A stretch of 64,000 bases of DNA from PBB1 sp046154125 (lineage in GTDB: Bacteria > Pseudomonadota > Gammaproteobacteria > Burkholderiales > Burkholderiaceae_C). The notes below the pieces were generated by a model that was not told where the DNA came from, did not search any database, and worked only from the letters and a program-made list of their open reading frames with translations. How positions within the stretch are numbered: position 1 is the stretch's first letter; the number at the start of each line of letters is the position of its first letter. This document shows, in pieces, positions 44,628 through 53,091 of the stretch. The DNA lies in assembly GCA_046154125.1 (NCBI GenBank), contig JBJXEJ010000139.1, positions 1-64,000 on the forward strand, given 5' to 3'. The translations under genes and the position numbers were made by a program.

Positions 44628-46673
44628 TCATGCGCGCACTTCCTCGGATTCAGGCTTCACGGCCTGCAGCGCGACGGGCACCATGACGGAAAAACAGGCG
44701 CCACCGCCGGCCGCTTCGGCGGCATCGAAGGAGCCATGGTGCGCCTCCAGGATCGAACGGCAGATGGCCAGGCCCATGCCCATGCCTTCGGCCTTCGTGG
44801 AATAGAACGGGGCGCACAGCGCCTCGATGGTTCGACCCTGCAGGCCCGGACCGTTGTCCGACACCTCGAGCCTCACGGCATGCCCATCGGAGCTGGGCAG
44901 CGTTCGCACGGTGATGCAGCGCTCGGCAAGCGGTGTGTCGAGCTCACGCTTCGGTCCAGCCTCGATCAGCGCATCGCCGGCATTGCGAACCAGGTTGATC
45001 ACGACCTGCTCGATCAACACCGCGTCGGCCTGCACGAACGGCAGCTCGGGGGCCAGTTCGAGCTGCACGCGAACCTGACGGCGGTCGAGCTCGCGCTGCA
45101 GCAGCGTGAGGCCCCCTTCGACAATCGTGTTGATGGAAGCGGGCTCGAGCTGGGGCTCGCGTCGGGTCAGGAACTCGCGTATGCGCTGCACGATGCGCCC
45201 GGCGTGGGCGGCCTGTTCGCCCAGCCGGGTCAGCGCGCGCAGCACGGTCGGGTCAGGCTCCACAGTGCTGCGCTGCAGCGAATTGATGACGCCGGCGTTG
45301 TAGCTGGAGATCGCGCTCAGCGGCTGGTTCAGCTCGTGTGCCAGCGTGGCCGCCACCTCGCCCAGCATGGTCAGGCGTGCGTGGTGAGCCATCGACTCGT
45401 TCTGTCTGCGCTCTCGCTCGGCCAGCAGCTTGGCTGCCGTGATGTCGAGTGTCGACCCCATCCACCCGACCTGCCGGCCGCGGGCGTCGACCAGCGGCGT
45501 CTCGAAGATCATCACGTCGATCGACCGGCCGTCGCGGTGCACCCAGCGCGATTCGTAGCCTTCGCGAGGTGCGCGTCCGGCCATGTTGCGCTGGTGCCTC
45601 TGCATGGTTTCCTCGATCGAATCGGGCGGCCAGTACGGCATCGGCGGCAACCGTCCGATCAGCTCTTCGGGCGCACGGCCGACCATGTCCGCCATCGCGC
45701 GATTCACGTACACGAGCCGGCCCTCCAGATCACGGGCTCGCAGGCCGACGGTGAGTGACTCTTCCATCGCACTGCGCCAGGCGGCCTCGTTGCGCCAGGC
45801 TTCCTCGGCCCGGGACACGCCCGCCATCTGCCGCCGCAACATCACCGTGATGATGAAGATCAGCGTGACGAAGCCCGCCACCATCGTGATGGGAAGACCG
45901 CGATACCACGGCCGGATCACGTCGCGCGCACTCAACTCGAGGTAGCCATCGGCAAGCCCCGGCTCGAGGCTCATGCGATGGGTCTGCTGGCCCGGCAGCG
46001 AGCGGCCCTCGGCGGTGGCAGCGATCTCGTTGTCGAAACTGTCGAGAAGGCGGACGTCGTACTTGCGGGCCAGCCACCACGGCACGGTCTGACGCAGCAT
46101 GTCCGTTGGCGAATAACGGGCCACCAGCGCGCCGCCATGGGACAGCGGCGCGACGAGATGCGACGACAGGCCAACGCGCGCAGGCAGGCGGCTCAACGCC
46201 GGATCGGGCTGCGGAGCGCTCTTCGGCAAGTGAGCCGCGATGCGGTTGTCTGCATCGAGCCAGGTCAGGCTGATCCAGATGCGTTGCAGGCCCTGCTGAA
46301 CGAGCGGCAGGGCAGCCAGGTCATCGGGCCTGGCCTGGCTGCGCGACAGCTCGGCGGCCAGATCGCCCAGGAGGCGGGTTTCGAGATCGATGCGCTCCAC
46401 CACCTTGGCATCCAGCGTGAGGGCGTCGGATATCAGCTCCTGGCGCTGTTCATCCCGCTCGGACTGCTCGCTGCCACGCAGCCACGTCAGCACCGCACCG
46501 ACGAAAACCAGCGACAACAGGAGCGGCAACGCCCACAAGCCGCGATGCAATGCCGGCCGCGGAGGCAACGACAGCGCCGGCAGCGGCGGAGCGCTGAATG
46601 CGCTCTGGCTGTCGGGGCCGTCGACCGGGGCGGTGGTGCCGCGGCGGAATCTGGCGGCAAACGGGGCTGACAT
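44628..46673 (-). CDS. DctS-like sensor histidine kinase
   Basis: This membrane kinase of about 681 residues has a Ser/Pro-rich N-terminus and TM1 near 45-65. A periplasmic sensor (about 70-265, double-PDC-like, with PWWLARKYDVRLLDSFDNEIA) is followed by TM2 (about 268-290) and a cytosolic PAS domain (LEGRLVYVNRAMADMVGR). The histidine kinase core has LAHELNQPLSAISSYNAG and the ATPase motifs NLVRNAGDALIE, DNGPGLQ and GMGMGLAICRSILEAH. This plan matches DctS/DctB sensors of C4-dicarboxylates. I chose ATG 46673; an upstream extension to 46832 lacks domain character. It is divergent from dctP. Confidence 0.9.
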   Translation of the reverse strand: MSAPFAARFRRGTTAPVDGPDSQSAFSAPPLPALSLPPRPALHRGLWALPLLLSLVFVGAVLTWLRGSEQSERDEQRQELISDALTLDAKVVERIDLETRLLGDLAAELSRSQARPDDLAALPLVQQGLQRIWISLTWLDADNRIAAHLPKSAPQPDPALSRLPARVGLSSHLVAPLSHGGALVARYSPTDMLRQTVPWWLARKYDVRLLDSFDNEIAATAEGRSLPGQQTHRMSLEPGLADGYLELSARDVIRPWYRGLPITMVAGFVTLIFIITVMLRRQMAGVSRAEEAWRNEAAWRSAMEESLTVGLRARDLEGRLVYVNRAMADMVGRAPEELIGRLPPMPYWPPDSIEETMQRHQRNMAGRAPREGYESRWVHRDGRSIDVMIFETPLVDARGRQVGWMGSTLDITAAKLLAERERRQNESMAHHARLTMLGEVAATLAHELNQPLSAISSYNAGVINSLQRSTVEPDPTVLRALTRLGEQAAHAGRIVQRIREFLTRREPQLEPASINTIVEGGLTLLQRELDRRQVRVQLELAPELPFVQADAVLIEQVVINLVRNAGDALIEAGPKRELDTPLAERCITVRTLPSSDGHAVRLEVSDNGPGLQGRTIEALCAPFYSTKAEGMGMGLAICRSILEAHHGSFDAAEAAGGGACFSVMVPVALQAVKPESEEVRA

Positions 46674-46726
46674 GGCCCGGAGTCTAGGGTCAGGCCACGG
46701 CCGGACCGGGCCGGATAACGGCGGAA

Positions 46727-46740
46727 TGTGGAAGTCCACA
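46727..46740. promoter_or_regulatory. Palindrome in dctS-dctP control region
   Basis: TGTGGAAGTCCACA has perfect 6-bp arms around AG, about 115 bp before the dctP ATG. It is a candidate binding site for the FixJ-type regulator. Confidence 0.5.
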
Positions 46741-46741
46741 A

Positions 46742-46768
46742 CTGTTCGCCGACCGCAGCGGCGAACAG
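46742..46768. promoter_or_regulatory. Long inverted repeat in dctS-dctP control region
   Basis: CTGTTCGCCG and CGGCGAACAG are perfect 10-bp arms around a 7-base centre, directly next to the previous palindrome. It may be an operator or an RNA hairpin in the dctP leader or the kinase leader. Confidence 0.55.
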
Positions 46769-46854
46769 AATTCGCACCCTGAGTGGGCCACCTCCCTCGC
46801 GAGACCAACCACCTGCGGATTCGCACAGACATCCACTTCCATCAGGAGACAACC

Positions 46855-47874
46855 ATGACCACGATCACCCGCCGCCATGCGCTGGCCGCCCTCGCCTGCG
46901 CAAGCGCATTCGCCCTGCCGCTGACAGCGCAGGCCCAGGCGCCCATCGTCATCAAGTTCAGCCATGTGGTGTCGCCGGACACCCCGAAGGGCAAGGGCGC
47001 GCAGCGCTTCAAGGAACTGGCCGAGGAGCGCACCAAGGGCAAGGTCAAGGTCGAGGTGTATCCGAACAGCCAGCTCTACAAGGACAAGGAAGAACTCGAG
47101 GCGCTGCAGCTCGGTTCGGTGCAGATGCTCGCGCCGTCACTGGCCAAGTTCGGCCCGCTCGGCGTGAAGGAATTCGAGGTCTTCGACCTGCCCTACATCT
47201 TCAAGGACCAGGCCGCGTTCCGGGCCGTCACCGAGGGGCCCGTCGGCGCCGACCTGTTCAGGAAGCTCGAGAGCAAGGGCATCCAAGGTCTGGGCTACTG
47301 GGACAACGGCTTCCACATCATGAGCGCCAACAAGCCGCTGCACGCCGTGGCCGATTTCAAGGGCCAGAAGATGCGCATCCAGAGCTCCAAGGTGCTCGAC
47401 GCGCAGATGCGCGCGCTGGGCGCGATACCTCAGGTGATGGCGTTCTCCGAGCTCTATTCGGCACTGCAATCCGGCGTGGTCGATGGCACCGAAGGTACGC
47501 CGTCGAATTTCTACACCCAGAAGATTTTCGAGGTGCAGAAGCACATGACGCTGTCCAATCACGGCCATCTGGCCTACGCCGTGGTCGTCAACAAGAAGTT
47601 CTGGGAGGGACTGCCCTCCGACGTGCGCAGCACCCTCGAAGGCGCCATGAAGGACGCCACCACCTACGCCAACGCGATCGCCTCGACCGAGAACGCCATC
47701 TCGCTGGACAAGATCAAGGCCAGTGGCAAGACGACCGTCTACAGCCCCACGACAGCCGAGACGGCGGAATGGAAGAAGGCCCTGTTCCCTGTGCATCAGG
47801 AGATGGAATCCCGGGTCGGCAAGCCGACCATCGAGGCGGTCTACAAGGCAGCCGGATTCGTTGCTCCGAAGTGA
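46855..47874 (+). CDS. dctP: TRAP transporter substrate-binding protein, DctP family
   Basis: This 339-residue periplasmic binding protein captures C4-dicarboxylates or similar acids. It has an N-terminal signal (TRRHALAALACASAFALP, with an RR pair) and DctP family motifs: KFSHVVSPDTPKGKGAQRFKEL, GQKMRIQSSKVLDAQMRALGAIPQ (the Arg that binds the carboxylate) and GVVDGTEGTPSNFYTQK. CAGGAG precedes the ATG at 46855. It is followed by dctQ and dctM in one operon. Confidence 0.95.
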   Translation: MTTITRRHALAALACASAFALPLTAQAQAPIVIKFSHVVSPDTPKGKGAQRFKELAEERTKGKVKVEVYPNSQLYKDKEELEALQLGSVQMLAPSLAKFGPLGVKEFEVFDLPYIFKDQAAFRAVTEGPVGADLFRKLESKGIQGLGYWDNGFHIMSANKPLHAVADFKGQKMRIQSSKVLDAQMRALGAIPQVMAFSELYSALQSGVVDGTEGTPSNFYTQKIFEVQKHMTLSNHGHLAYAVVVNKKFWEGLPSDVRSTLEGAMKDATTYANAIASTENAISLDKIKASGKTTVYSPTTAETAEWKKALFPVHQEMESRVGKPTIEAVYKAAGFVAPK

Positions 47875-47884
47875 GCCCGGCGCC

Positions 47885-48475
47885 ATGTTCAACAAGATGC
47901 TCAACCACCTCGAGGAAGGGCTCATCACCTTCCTCATCGCCGCGGCCACGCTGCTGATCTTCCTCGCCGTGGCACACCGCTATCTCTCGGGCGTGCCCTA
48001 CATCCAGGACTACACCGTCAAGCTGCACGTGAGCTGGGCGCAGGAGCTGTGCATCTTCATGTTCGTTTGGATGGCCAAGTTCGGCGCGGCCTACGGGGTA
48101 CGCACCGGCATCCACGTGGGCGTGGACGTGGTGGTGCGCAAGCTCACCGGCAAGCCGCAGAAGCTGCTGATCCTGTTCGGCCTGCTTTCCGGCGCGCTGT
48201 TCACCGGCATCGTGGCCACGCTCGGCGCGAACTTCGTCTGGCACATCGCCCAGACCGATCAGGTCTCCGCCGACCTCGAGGTGCCGATGTGGTGGGTCTA
48301 CCTGTGCGTTCCGCTGGGCTCGTCGCTGATGAGTTTCCGCTTCCTGCAGGTGGCGTGGAGCTACGCGCACACGGGCGAACTGCCGCATCACGACCATGGT
48401 CATGTGGAGGGCCTGGACGATGTCGCGCCGCTGGCCGTGCCGTCCGCCGAGCAAATGAACGGAGCCCGCCGATGA
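47885..48475 (+). CDS. dctQ: TRAP transporter small permease, DctQ family
   Basis: This 196-residue protein has four membrane helices (about 15-35, 55-72, 90-112 and 140-160), with the conserved WAQELCIFMFVWMAKFGAAYGVRTGIHVGVD stretch. The His/Asp-rich C-terminus (LPHHDHGHVEG) is extra. The start at 47885 is 10 bp after dctP, and its stop overlaps the dctM ATG (ATGA). It associates with DctM in the sodium-coupled importer. Confidence 0.94.
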   Translation: MFNKMLNHLEEGLITFLIAAATLLIFLAVAHRYLSGVPYIQDYTVKLHVSWAQELCIFMFVWMAKFGAAYGVRTGIHVGVDVVVRKLTGKPQKLLILFGLLSGALFTGIVATLGANFVWHIAQTDQVSADLEVPMWWVYLCVPLGSSLMSFRFLQVAWSYAHTGELPHHDHGHVEGLDDVAPLAVPSAEQMNGARR

Positions 48476-49752
48476 ACACGCTCATCATCTTCGTGCTGCT
48501 GATCGCACTGATGCTCACGGGCATGCCGATCAGCATCTCGCTCGGCCTCACGGTGCTGACCTTCCTGTTCACCATGACCGACGTGCCGATCCAGTCGGTG
48601 GCGCTCAAGCTGTTCACGGGCATCGAGAAGTTCGAGATCATGGCGATCCCGTTCTTCATCCTGGCGGGCAATTTCCTGACTCACGGCGGCGTGGCGAAGC
48701 GAATGATCCGCTTTGCCTCATCGCTGATCGGCCACTGGCACGGTGGCCTCGGGCTGGCGGGCGTGATGGCCTGCGCGCTGTTCGCGGCGGTGTCGGGGTC
48801 GTCACCGGCCACGGTCGTGGCGATCGGCTCGGTCATCCTGCCCGCGATGGTGGCGCAAGGCTTCCCGCGAAACTTCGGCGCCGGCGTCATCACCACCTCG
48901 GGCGCACTCGGCATCCTGATTCCGCCGTCGATCGCCATGGTGATGTACTCGGTGTCGACCAACGTGTCGGTCGGTGCGATGTTCATCGCCGGCGTGGTTC
49001 CGGGGATCGCACTGGCCAGCCTGCTCGGGCTCACGACCTGGTACATCGCCCGCAAGAACAACTACCCGCGGCTGGCCAGGGCAAGCTGGAGTGCACGCTG
49101 GCTGGCGTTCAAGGAAAGCGTCTGGGGCCTGATGCTGGTCGTGATCGTGATGGGCGGCATCTACACCGGCATCTTCACCCCGACCGAAGCGGCGGCGATG
49201 GCCGCGGTGTACGCCTTCATCGTCACCGTTTTCGTCTACAGGGACATGCCGCTCAGGCGCATCCCCAAGGTGCTGCTCGACTCCGCCAGCATGAGCGCGA
49301 TGCTGCTGTACATCATCACCAACGCGGTGCTGTTCAGCTTCCTGATGACGAGCGAGAACATCCCGCAGGCGATGGCCGACTGGATGATCGCGCAGGGATT
49401 CGGGCCCGTCGCCTTCCTGCTGGTGGTCAACATCCTGCTGCTGCTGGCGGGCAACGTGATGGAGCCGAGCTCGATCATCCTGATCATGGCGCCCATCCTG
49501 TTCCCGGTGGCCATCAAGCTCGGCATCGATCCGATCCACTTCGGCATCCTGATGGTGGTCAACATGGAAGTCGGGATGTGCCACCCACCGGTGGGGCTGA
49601 ACCTGTACGTGGCCTCGGGCATCACGAAGATGGGCATCAGCGAACTGACGGTGGCGGTATGGCCGTGGCTGCTGACGATGCTGGCATTCCTCGGCGTGGT
49701 CACCTACTGGCCGGCTCTCTCGCTGTGGCTGCCCCACCTGTTGATGAAGTGA
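48472..49752 (+). CDS. dctM: TRAP transporter large permease, DctM family
   Basis: This 426-residue protein has about twelve hydrophobic segments. DctM marks are GMPISISLGLTVLTFLF, FFILAGNFLTHGGVAKRMIRFA, GALGILIPPSIAMVMYSV and HFGILMVVNMEVGMCHPPVGLNLYV. It forms the Na+-driven translocation path with DctQ. A hairpin (CGCAGCC / GGCTGCG, 49759-49777) follows the stop without a T-run. Confidence 0.95.
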   Translation: MNTLIIFVLLIALMLTGMPISISLGLTVLTFLFTMTDVPIQSVALKLFTGIEKFEIMAIPFFILAGNFLTHGGVAKRMIRFASSLIGHWHGGLGLAGVMACALFAAVSGSSPATVVAIGSVILPAMVAQGFPRNFGAGVITTSGALGILIPPSIAMVMYSVSTNVSVGAMFIAGVVPGIALASLLGLTTWYIARKNNYPRLARASWSARWLAFKESVWGLMLVVIVMGGIYTGIFTPTEAAAMAAVYAFIVTVFVYRDMPLRRIPKVLLDSASMSAMLLYIITNAVLFSFLMTSENIPQAMADWMIAQGFGPVAFLLVVNILLLLAGNVMEPSSIILIMAPILFPVAIKLGIDPIHFGILMVVNMEVGMCHPPVGLNLYVASGITKMGISELTVAVWPWLLTMLAFLGVVTYWPALSLWLPHLLMK

Positions 49753-49784
49753 CCGGGCCGCAGCCCCGCCGGCTGCGTCCCGCC

Positions 49785-50489
49785 TCAGGAGTTCAGCACC
49801 GCGAGCACGTCCGAATGGAATTCGCGCTGGTACAGGATGTAGATGACGCCTCCGGTCGCCAGCACGAACACCAGCGGTGACAGGAACCAGCTCACCGCCG
49901 CGAACGCGAAGTAGTAGGCGCGCAGGCCGTCATTGAAGGTCTCGGCCGCCAGGCCGACGACGCGGCCGGCCCGGTCGGCGAACTCGTCACGGGACAGCTC
50001 GAGGGCCTCGAACTGCATCGCCTCGGGGGCAGACGCGACCAGCAGCGCGCCGAAGGTGTACTGCCGCATCGACCAGGTGAAGCGGAAGAACGCGTAGACG
50101 AAGATCGCCAGCATCAGCACGATCTTCAGGTCGAACACCAGCACCGTCGTGCGCGCTGCGAACGGAATCTCGCGAACCAGTTCGCTGGCATTGTTGGATC
50201 CCAGCACGGCGAGCAGGCCGCCGATGATCAGGATCGTGGTCGACGCGAAGAACGACGGGCTGGTCGACAGGCTCTGGACCACCACACCGTCGATCACGCG
50301 CACCTCGCGGTAGGTGGTCTGCAGCATCCACTGACGGCGGATGCGATTGGTCGAAGCCAGGATCGACGGCTGCACGCCCGCCCGCTGGCGCGCAAACAAG
50401 GCGTAGCCCACCCAGCCGCCGAAGAAGACGGCCAGTCCCACCCAGTCGTGCCACGGCAGCAGTCGGAAAACGGTCAGGACGACATCCAT
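49785..50489 (-). CDS. DUF599 membrane protein
   Basis: This 234-residue protein has four or five hydrophobic helices and the DUF599 pattern: HDWVGLAVFFGGWVGYALFA, then the R-rich NRIRRQWML, VQSLSTSPSFFASTTILIIGGLLAVLG, LVFDLKIVLMLAIFVYAFFRFTWSMRQYTFGA, and FNDGLRAYYFAFA near the end. I chose ATG 50489 (MDVVLTVF). The function of the family is unknown. It is convergent with dctM and unrelated by position to the TRAP genes. Confidence 0.88.
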   Translation of the reverse strand: MDVVLTVFRLLPWHDWVGLAVFFGGWVGYALFARQRAGVQPSILASTNRIRRQWMLQTTYREVRVIDGVVVQSLSTSPSFFASTTILIIGGLLAVLGSNNASELVREIPFAARTTVLVFDLKIVLMLAIFVYAFFRFTWSMRQYTFGALLVASAPEAMQFEALELSRDEFADRAGRVVGLAAETFNDGLRAYYFAFAAVSWFLSPLVFVLATGGVIYILYQREFHSDVLAVLNS

Positions 50490-50552
50490 GCGCGAATGTA
50501 GCAAGCGCCACCGGCGCGGCTCGCACGCGTCGGCGGCGCTGCGGTGATGCGC

Positions 50553-51107
50553 TTACTTGTTGAAGCGCGCGGTGATCGCCGCGACCCGTTCACCGAACAG
50601 TCGTGCGGTTTCGAGGTCGCCTGTCAGCACCTCGTCGACGCTGGCATCAGACGCGGTGGCCGCCATCGCGCCGGCAAACGAACCAAGGTAGTTGACGTCG
50701 CCACGCGTCGCGGACTTGGCACTGCTGGGCATCATGCCGGTGCCGACCCAGACCATGCCGTGCTGCTGGCTCAGCGTGAAGAAGTAGTGCAGCGTCGACA
50801 GCTTGTCGCCGTTCATCGAGGCCGAGTTGGTGAAGCCTGCGGCGATCTTGTCCTTCCAGGCGTGCGTGAACCATGGCTTGCTGGACGCGTCGGCGAACTT
50901 CTTGAACTGCCACGACACGCTGCCCATGTAGGTGGGCGAGCCGAACACGATCGCGTCGGCCGCGAGCAGCGTGGCCCATTGCGCATCGCTGAGATTGCCT
51001 TCGGCATCGATGGCGACCAGTTCACCGGCGGCGCCGCTGGCGACCGACTCGGCGAGCTTCTTCGTGTGGCCGTAGCCGCTGTGGAAAACGATCGCGATCT
51101 TGGACAT
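50553..51107 (-). CDS. Flavodoxin-family NAD(P)H-dependent oxidoreductase
   Basis: This 184-residue flavodoxin-fold protein has the FMN-phosphate loop HSGYGHTKKLAE (residues 9-20) and the GSPTYMGSVSW loop. GSFAGAMAATAS follows the last strand. It resembles WrbA and other quinone reductases. AGGAG before the ATG supports the start. It follows the pirin gene in the same direction with 44 bp between, and both are divergent from a LysR regulator. A role in quinone or electrophile detoxification is inferred. Confidence 0.88.
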   Translation of the reverse strand: MSKIAIVFHSGYGHTKKLAESVASGAAGELVAIDAEGNLSDAQWATLLAADAIVFGSPTYMGSVSWQFKKFADASSKPWFTHAWKDKIAAGFTNSASMNGDKLSTLHYFFTLSQQHGMVWVGTGMMPSSAKSATRGDVNYLGSFAGAMAATASDASVDEVLTGDLETARLFGERVAAITARFNK

Positions 51108-51151
51108 GGATGCTCCTGAAAGAGGTTGAACAACGTGTGGGCAGAGTGAGG

Positions 51152-51853
51152 TCAGGCCGCCAGATCGAACACCAGCACTTCGGCGTCTTCCGCGTTGTCG
51201 AGCACGAGACGACTTTCATCGCTGAGCTTGACCGCATCGCCACCGACCAGCGGCTGGCCGTTGACGCTGAGCTGGCCGCGCACCAGATGCACATAGCTCA
51301 GGCGCTTCGGATCGAGCGTCAGCTCGGCCCGCTCGCCGGCATCGAACAGGCCGGCTCGGATCGACGCATCGGCATGCACGGTGACCGAGCCGTCACGGCC
51401 ATCGGGGCTCGCGACCAGCCGCAGGCGGCCGCGCTTGTCGGCGGCGTCGAACTGCTTCTGCTCGTAGCCCGGCTCGATACCGTGCTCGCTGGGAAGGATC
51501 CAGATCTGCAGCAGGTGCGTGGTTGCATCCTGCGCGTGGTTGAACTCGCTGTGCTGCACACCGCGACCCGCGCTCATGCGCTGCACGTCGCCCGGCAGGA
51601 TGACCGCACCGGTGCCGAGGCTGTCCTTGTGGGCCAGCGCGCCGCTGAGCACGTAGGTGACGATCTCCATGTCACGGTGACCGTGCGTGCCGAAGCCGGT
51701 GCCCGGCGCGATGTAGTCGTCGTTGATGACCCGCAGGTTGCCGAAGCCCATGTGGGCCGGATCGCGGTAGTCGGCGAACGAGAAGCTGTGAAAACTCCGG
51801 AGCCAGCCGTGGTCGGCGTGACCGCGGTCCTGGGCTTTGCGCATCGTGAGCAT
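51152..51853 (-). CDS. Pirin family protein (YhaK-type)
   Basis: This 233-residue bicupin has HSFSFADYRDPAHMGFGNLRVINDDYIAPGTGFGTHGHRDMEIVTYVLSGAL (metal ligands in HGHRDME) and SAGRGVQHSE with further His and Glu ligands. AGGAGG lies eight bases before the ATG at 51853; a longer frame to 52180 is antisense to the LysR gene and is rejected. Some pirins have quercetinase activity and others act in oxidative-stress responses. It is in an operon with a flavodoxin gene and divergent from LysR, a common layout for LysR-controlled redox genes. Confidence 0.93.
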   Translation of the reverse strand: MLTMRKAQDRGHADHGWLRSFHSFSFADYRDPAHMGFGNLRVINDDYIAPGTGFGTHGHRDMEIVTYVLSGALAHKDSLGTGAVILPGDVQRMSAGRGVQHSEFNHAQDATTHLLQIWILPSEHGIEPGYEQKQFDAADKRGRLRLVASPDGRDGSVTVHADASIRAGLFDAGERAELTLDPKRLSYVHLVRGQLSVNGQPLVGGDAVKLSDESRLVLDNAEDAEVLVFDLAA

Positions 51854-51916
51854 GGTGGGCCTCCTGGGTGAGGCTTCAATGTAGGAGTCGGTTGCCCGTT
51901 CGACGTGCACAGGGAC

Positions 51917-51948
51917 TTGAAGCAAGCGTTCAAATAAAATGAAACGCT
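51917..51948. promoter_or_regulatory. Overlapping inverted repeats between pirin and LysR genes
   Basis: TTGAA-N7-TTCAA (51917-51933) overlaps AGCGTT-N12-AACGCT (51925-51948). They lie 64 bp before the pirin ATG and 20 bp before the LysR ATG, in an AT-rich patch. These are candidate LysR recognition and activation sites. Confidence 0.55.
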
Positions 51949-51967
51949 GCAGATTCCCGGCGCCGCC

Positions 51968-53068
51968 ATGACCCGCAACGTGCTGACCCCCGACGCGCTG
52001 ACGATGATGGATGTCATCGCCCGCACCGGCAGCTTCGCCGCCGCCGCCCGAGAGCTGGGCAAGGTGCCGTCCGCCCTCACCTACAACGTGCGCCAGCTGG
52101 AGGACGCCCTCGACGTCCTGCTGTTCGACCGCCGGTCGGGGCAGGCCCAGCTGACGGCCGCCGGCGAGGAACTGCTGCACGAAGGCCGTCGGCTGCTCGA
52201 GCAGATGGACGCGGTCACCAACCGCGTCAAGCGCGTGGCGTGCGGCTGGGAAACACAGCTCACCATCGCGGTGAACGACCTGATGTCGCGAGGCACGCTG
52301 TTCGAGCTCTGCGAGACCTTCTTCGCGCTGCGACCCAGCGCGGCGCCCGATCCGGCAACCCAGAAGCGCACTCGCCAGAAGACCATCGCCACGGCGTCGA
52401 CCGACTCCAACGGCAGCGACTCATCGGCCGCCGGCAGCGGCCCCGGCACCCGCCTGCGCCTGCGCACGGAGGTGCTGGCCGGCACCTGGGAAGCCCTGGT
52501 CACCGGGCAGGCCGACCTGGCCATCGGCGTCGATCTTGCTCATGCCACACCGACCGGTGTGCGAGTCGAGTTGCTGGGTGAGATGAGCTTCGTGTTCGCC
52601 GTGGCGCCCCACCATCCGCTGGCCGGCGTGGACGAACCCATCGACGACAGCGTGCGGATGCGGCACCGTGCGGTGGCGGTCGCCGATTCGGCTCAACGGC
52701 TGTCACCACTGACCGTCAACCTGCTGCCCGGGCAGGACGTGTTCACCGTGCCGACGATGCAGTCCAAGGTCGAGGCGCACCTCCGCGGAATGGGATGCGG
52801 CTACCTGCCGGAGCCGATCGCGCGCGATCACATCGCCGCCGGCCGTCTCGTCGTCAAGACGCTCGAGCGGGCTCAGCAGCCTGTGCAGTTCGGCTACGCA
52901 TGGCGCAGCCCGACGTCGTCGAATCCGGCACCCCGTGAAATCGATGGCGCACGCGCTGCGGCGTCGACAGGCCTGGCGCTGCGCTGGTGGCTCGATCGGC
53001 TCGAAAGCCCGGCCACGCGCCTGGCGCTGCTGGAGCGGCACGCCGGCCCGCGTCCGATGAGCGACTGA
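51968..53068 (+). CDS. LysR-family transcriptional regulator with low-complexity insert
   Basis: This 366-residue protein has a LysR winged helix (residues 8-66, GSFAAAARELGKVPSALTYNVRQLEDAL) and a periplasmic-binding-like effector domain. Between residues about 123 and 160, inside the first effector subdomain, is a segment rich in Thr, Ser, Gly and Ala (ATASTDSNGSDSSAAGSG). It makes the protein longer than the usual ~300 residues. The effector domain resumes with RTEVLAGTWEALVTGQADLAIG. It probably controls the divergent pirin-flavodoxin operon. Confidence 0.9.
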   Translation: MTRNVLTPDALTMMDVIARTGSFAAAARELGKVPSALTYNVRQLEDALDVLLFDRRSGQAQLTAAGEELLHEGRRLLEQMDAVTNRVKRVACGWETQLTIAVNDLMSRGTLFELCETFFALRPSAAPDPATQKRTRQKTIATASTDSNGSDSSAAGSGPGTRLRLRTEVLAGTWEALVTGQADLAIGVDLAHATPTGVRVELLGEMSFVFAVAPHHPLAGVDEPIDDSVRMRHRAVAVADSAQRLSPLTVNLLPGQDVFTVPTMQSKVEAHLRGMGCGYLPEPIARDHIAAGRLVVKTLERAQQPVQFGYAWRSPTSSNPAPREIDGARAAASTGLALRWWLDRLESPATRLALLERHAGPRPMSD

Positions 53069-53091
53069 GCGCGGCGCAAGCCCCTGTGTCG

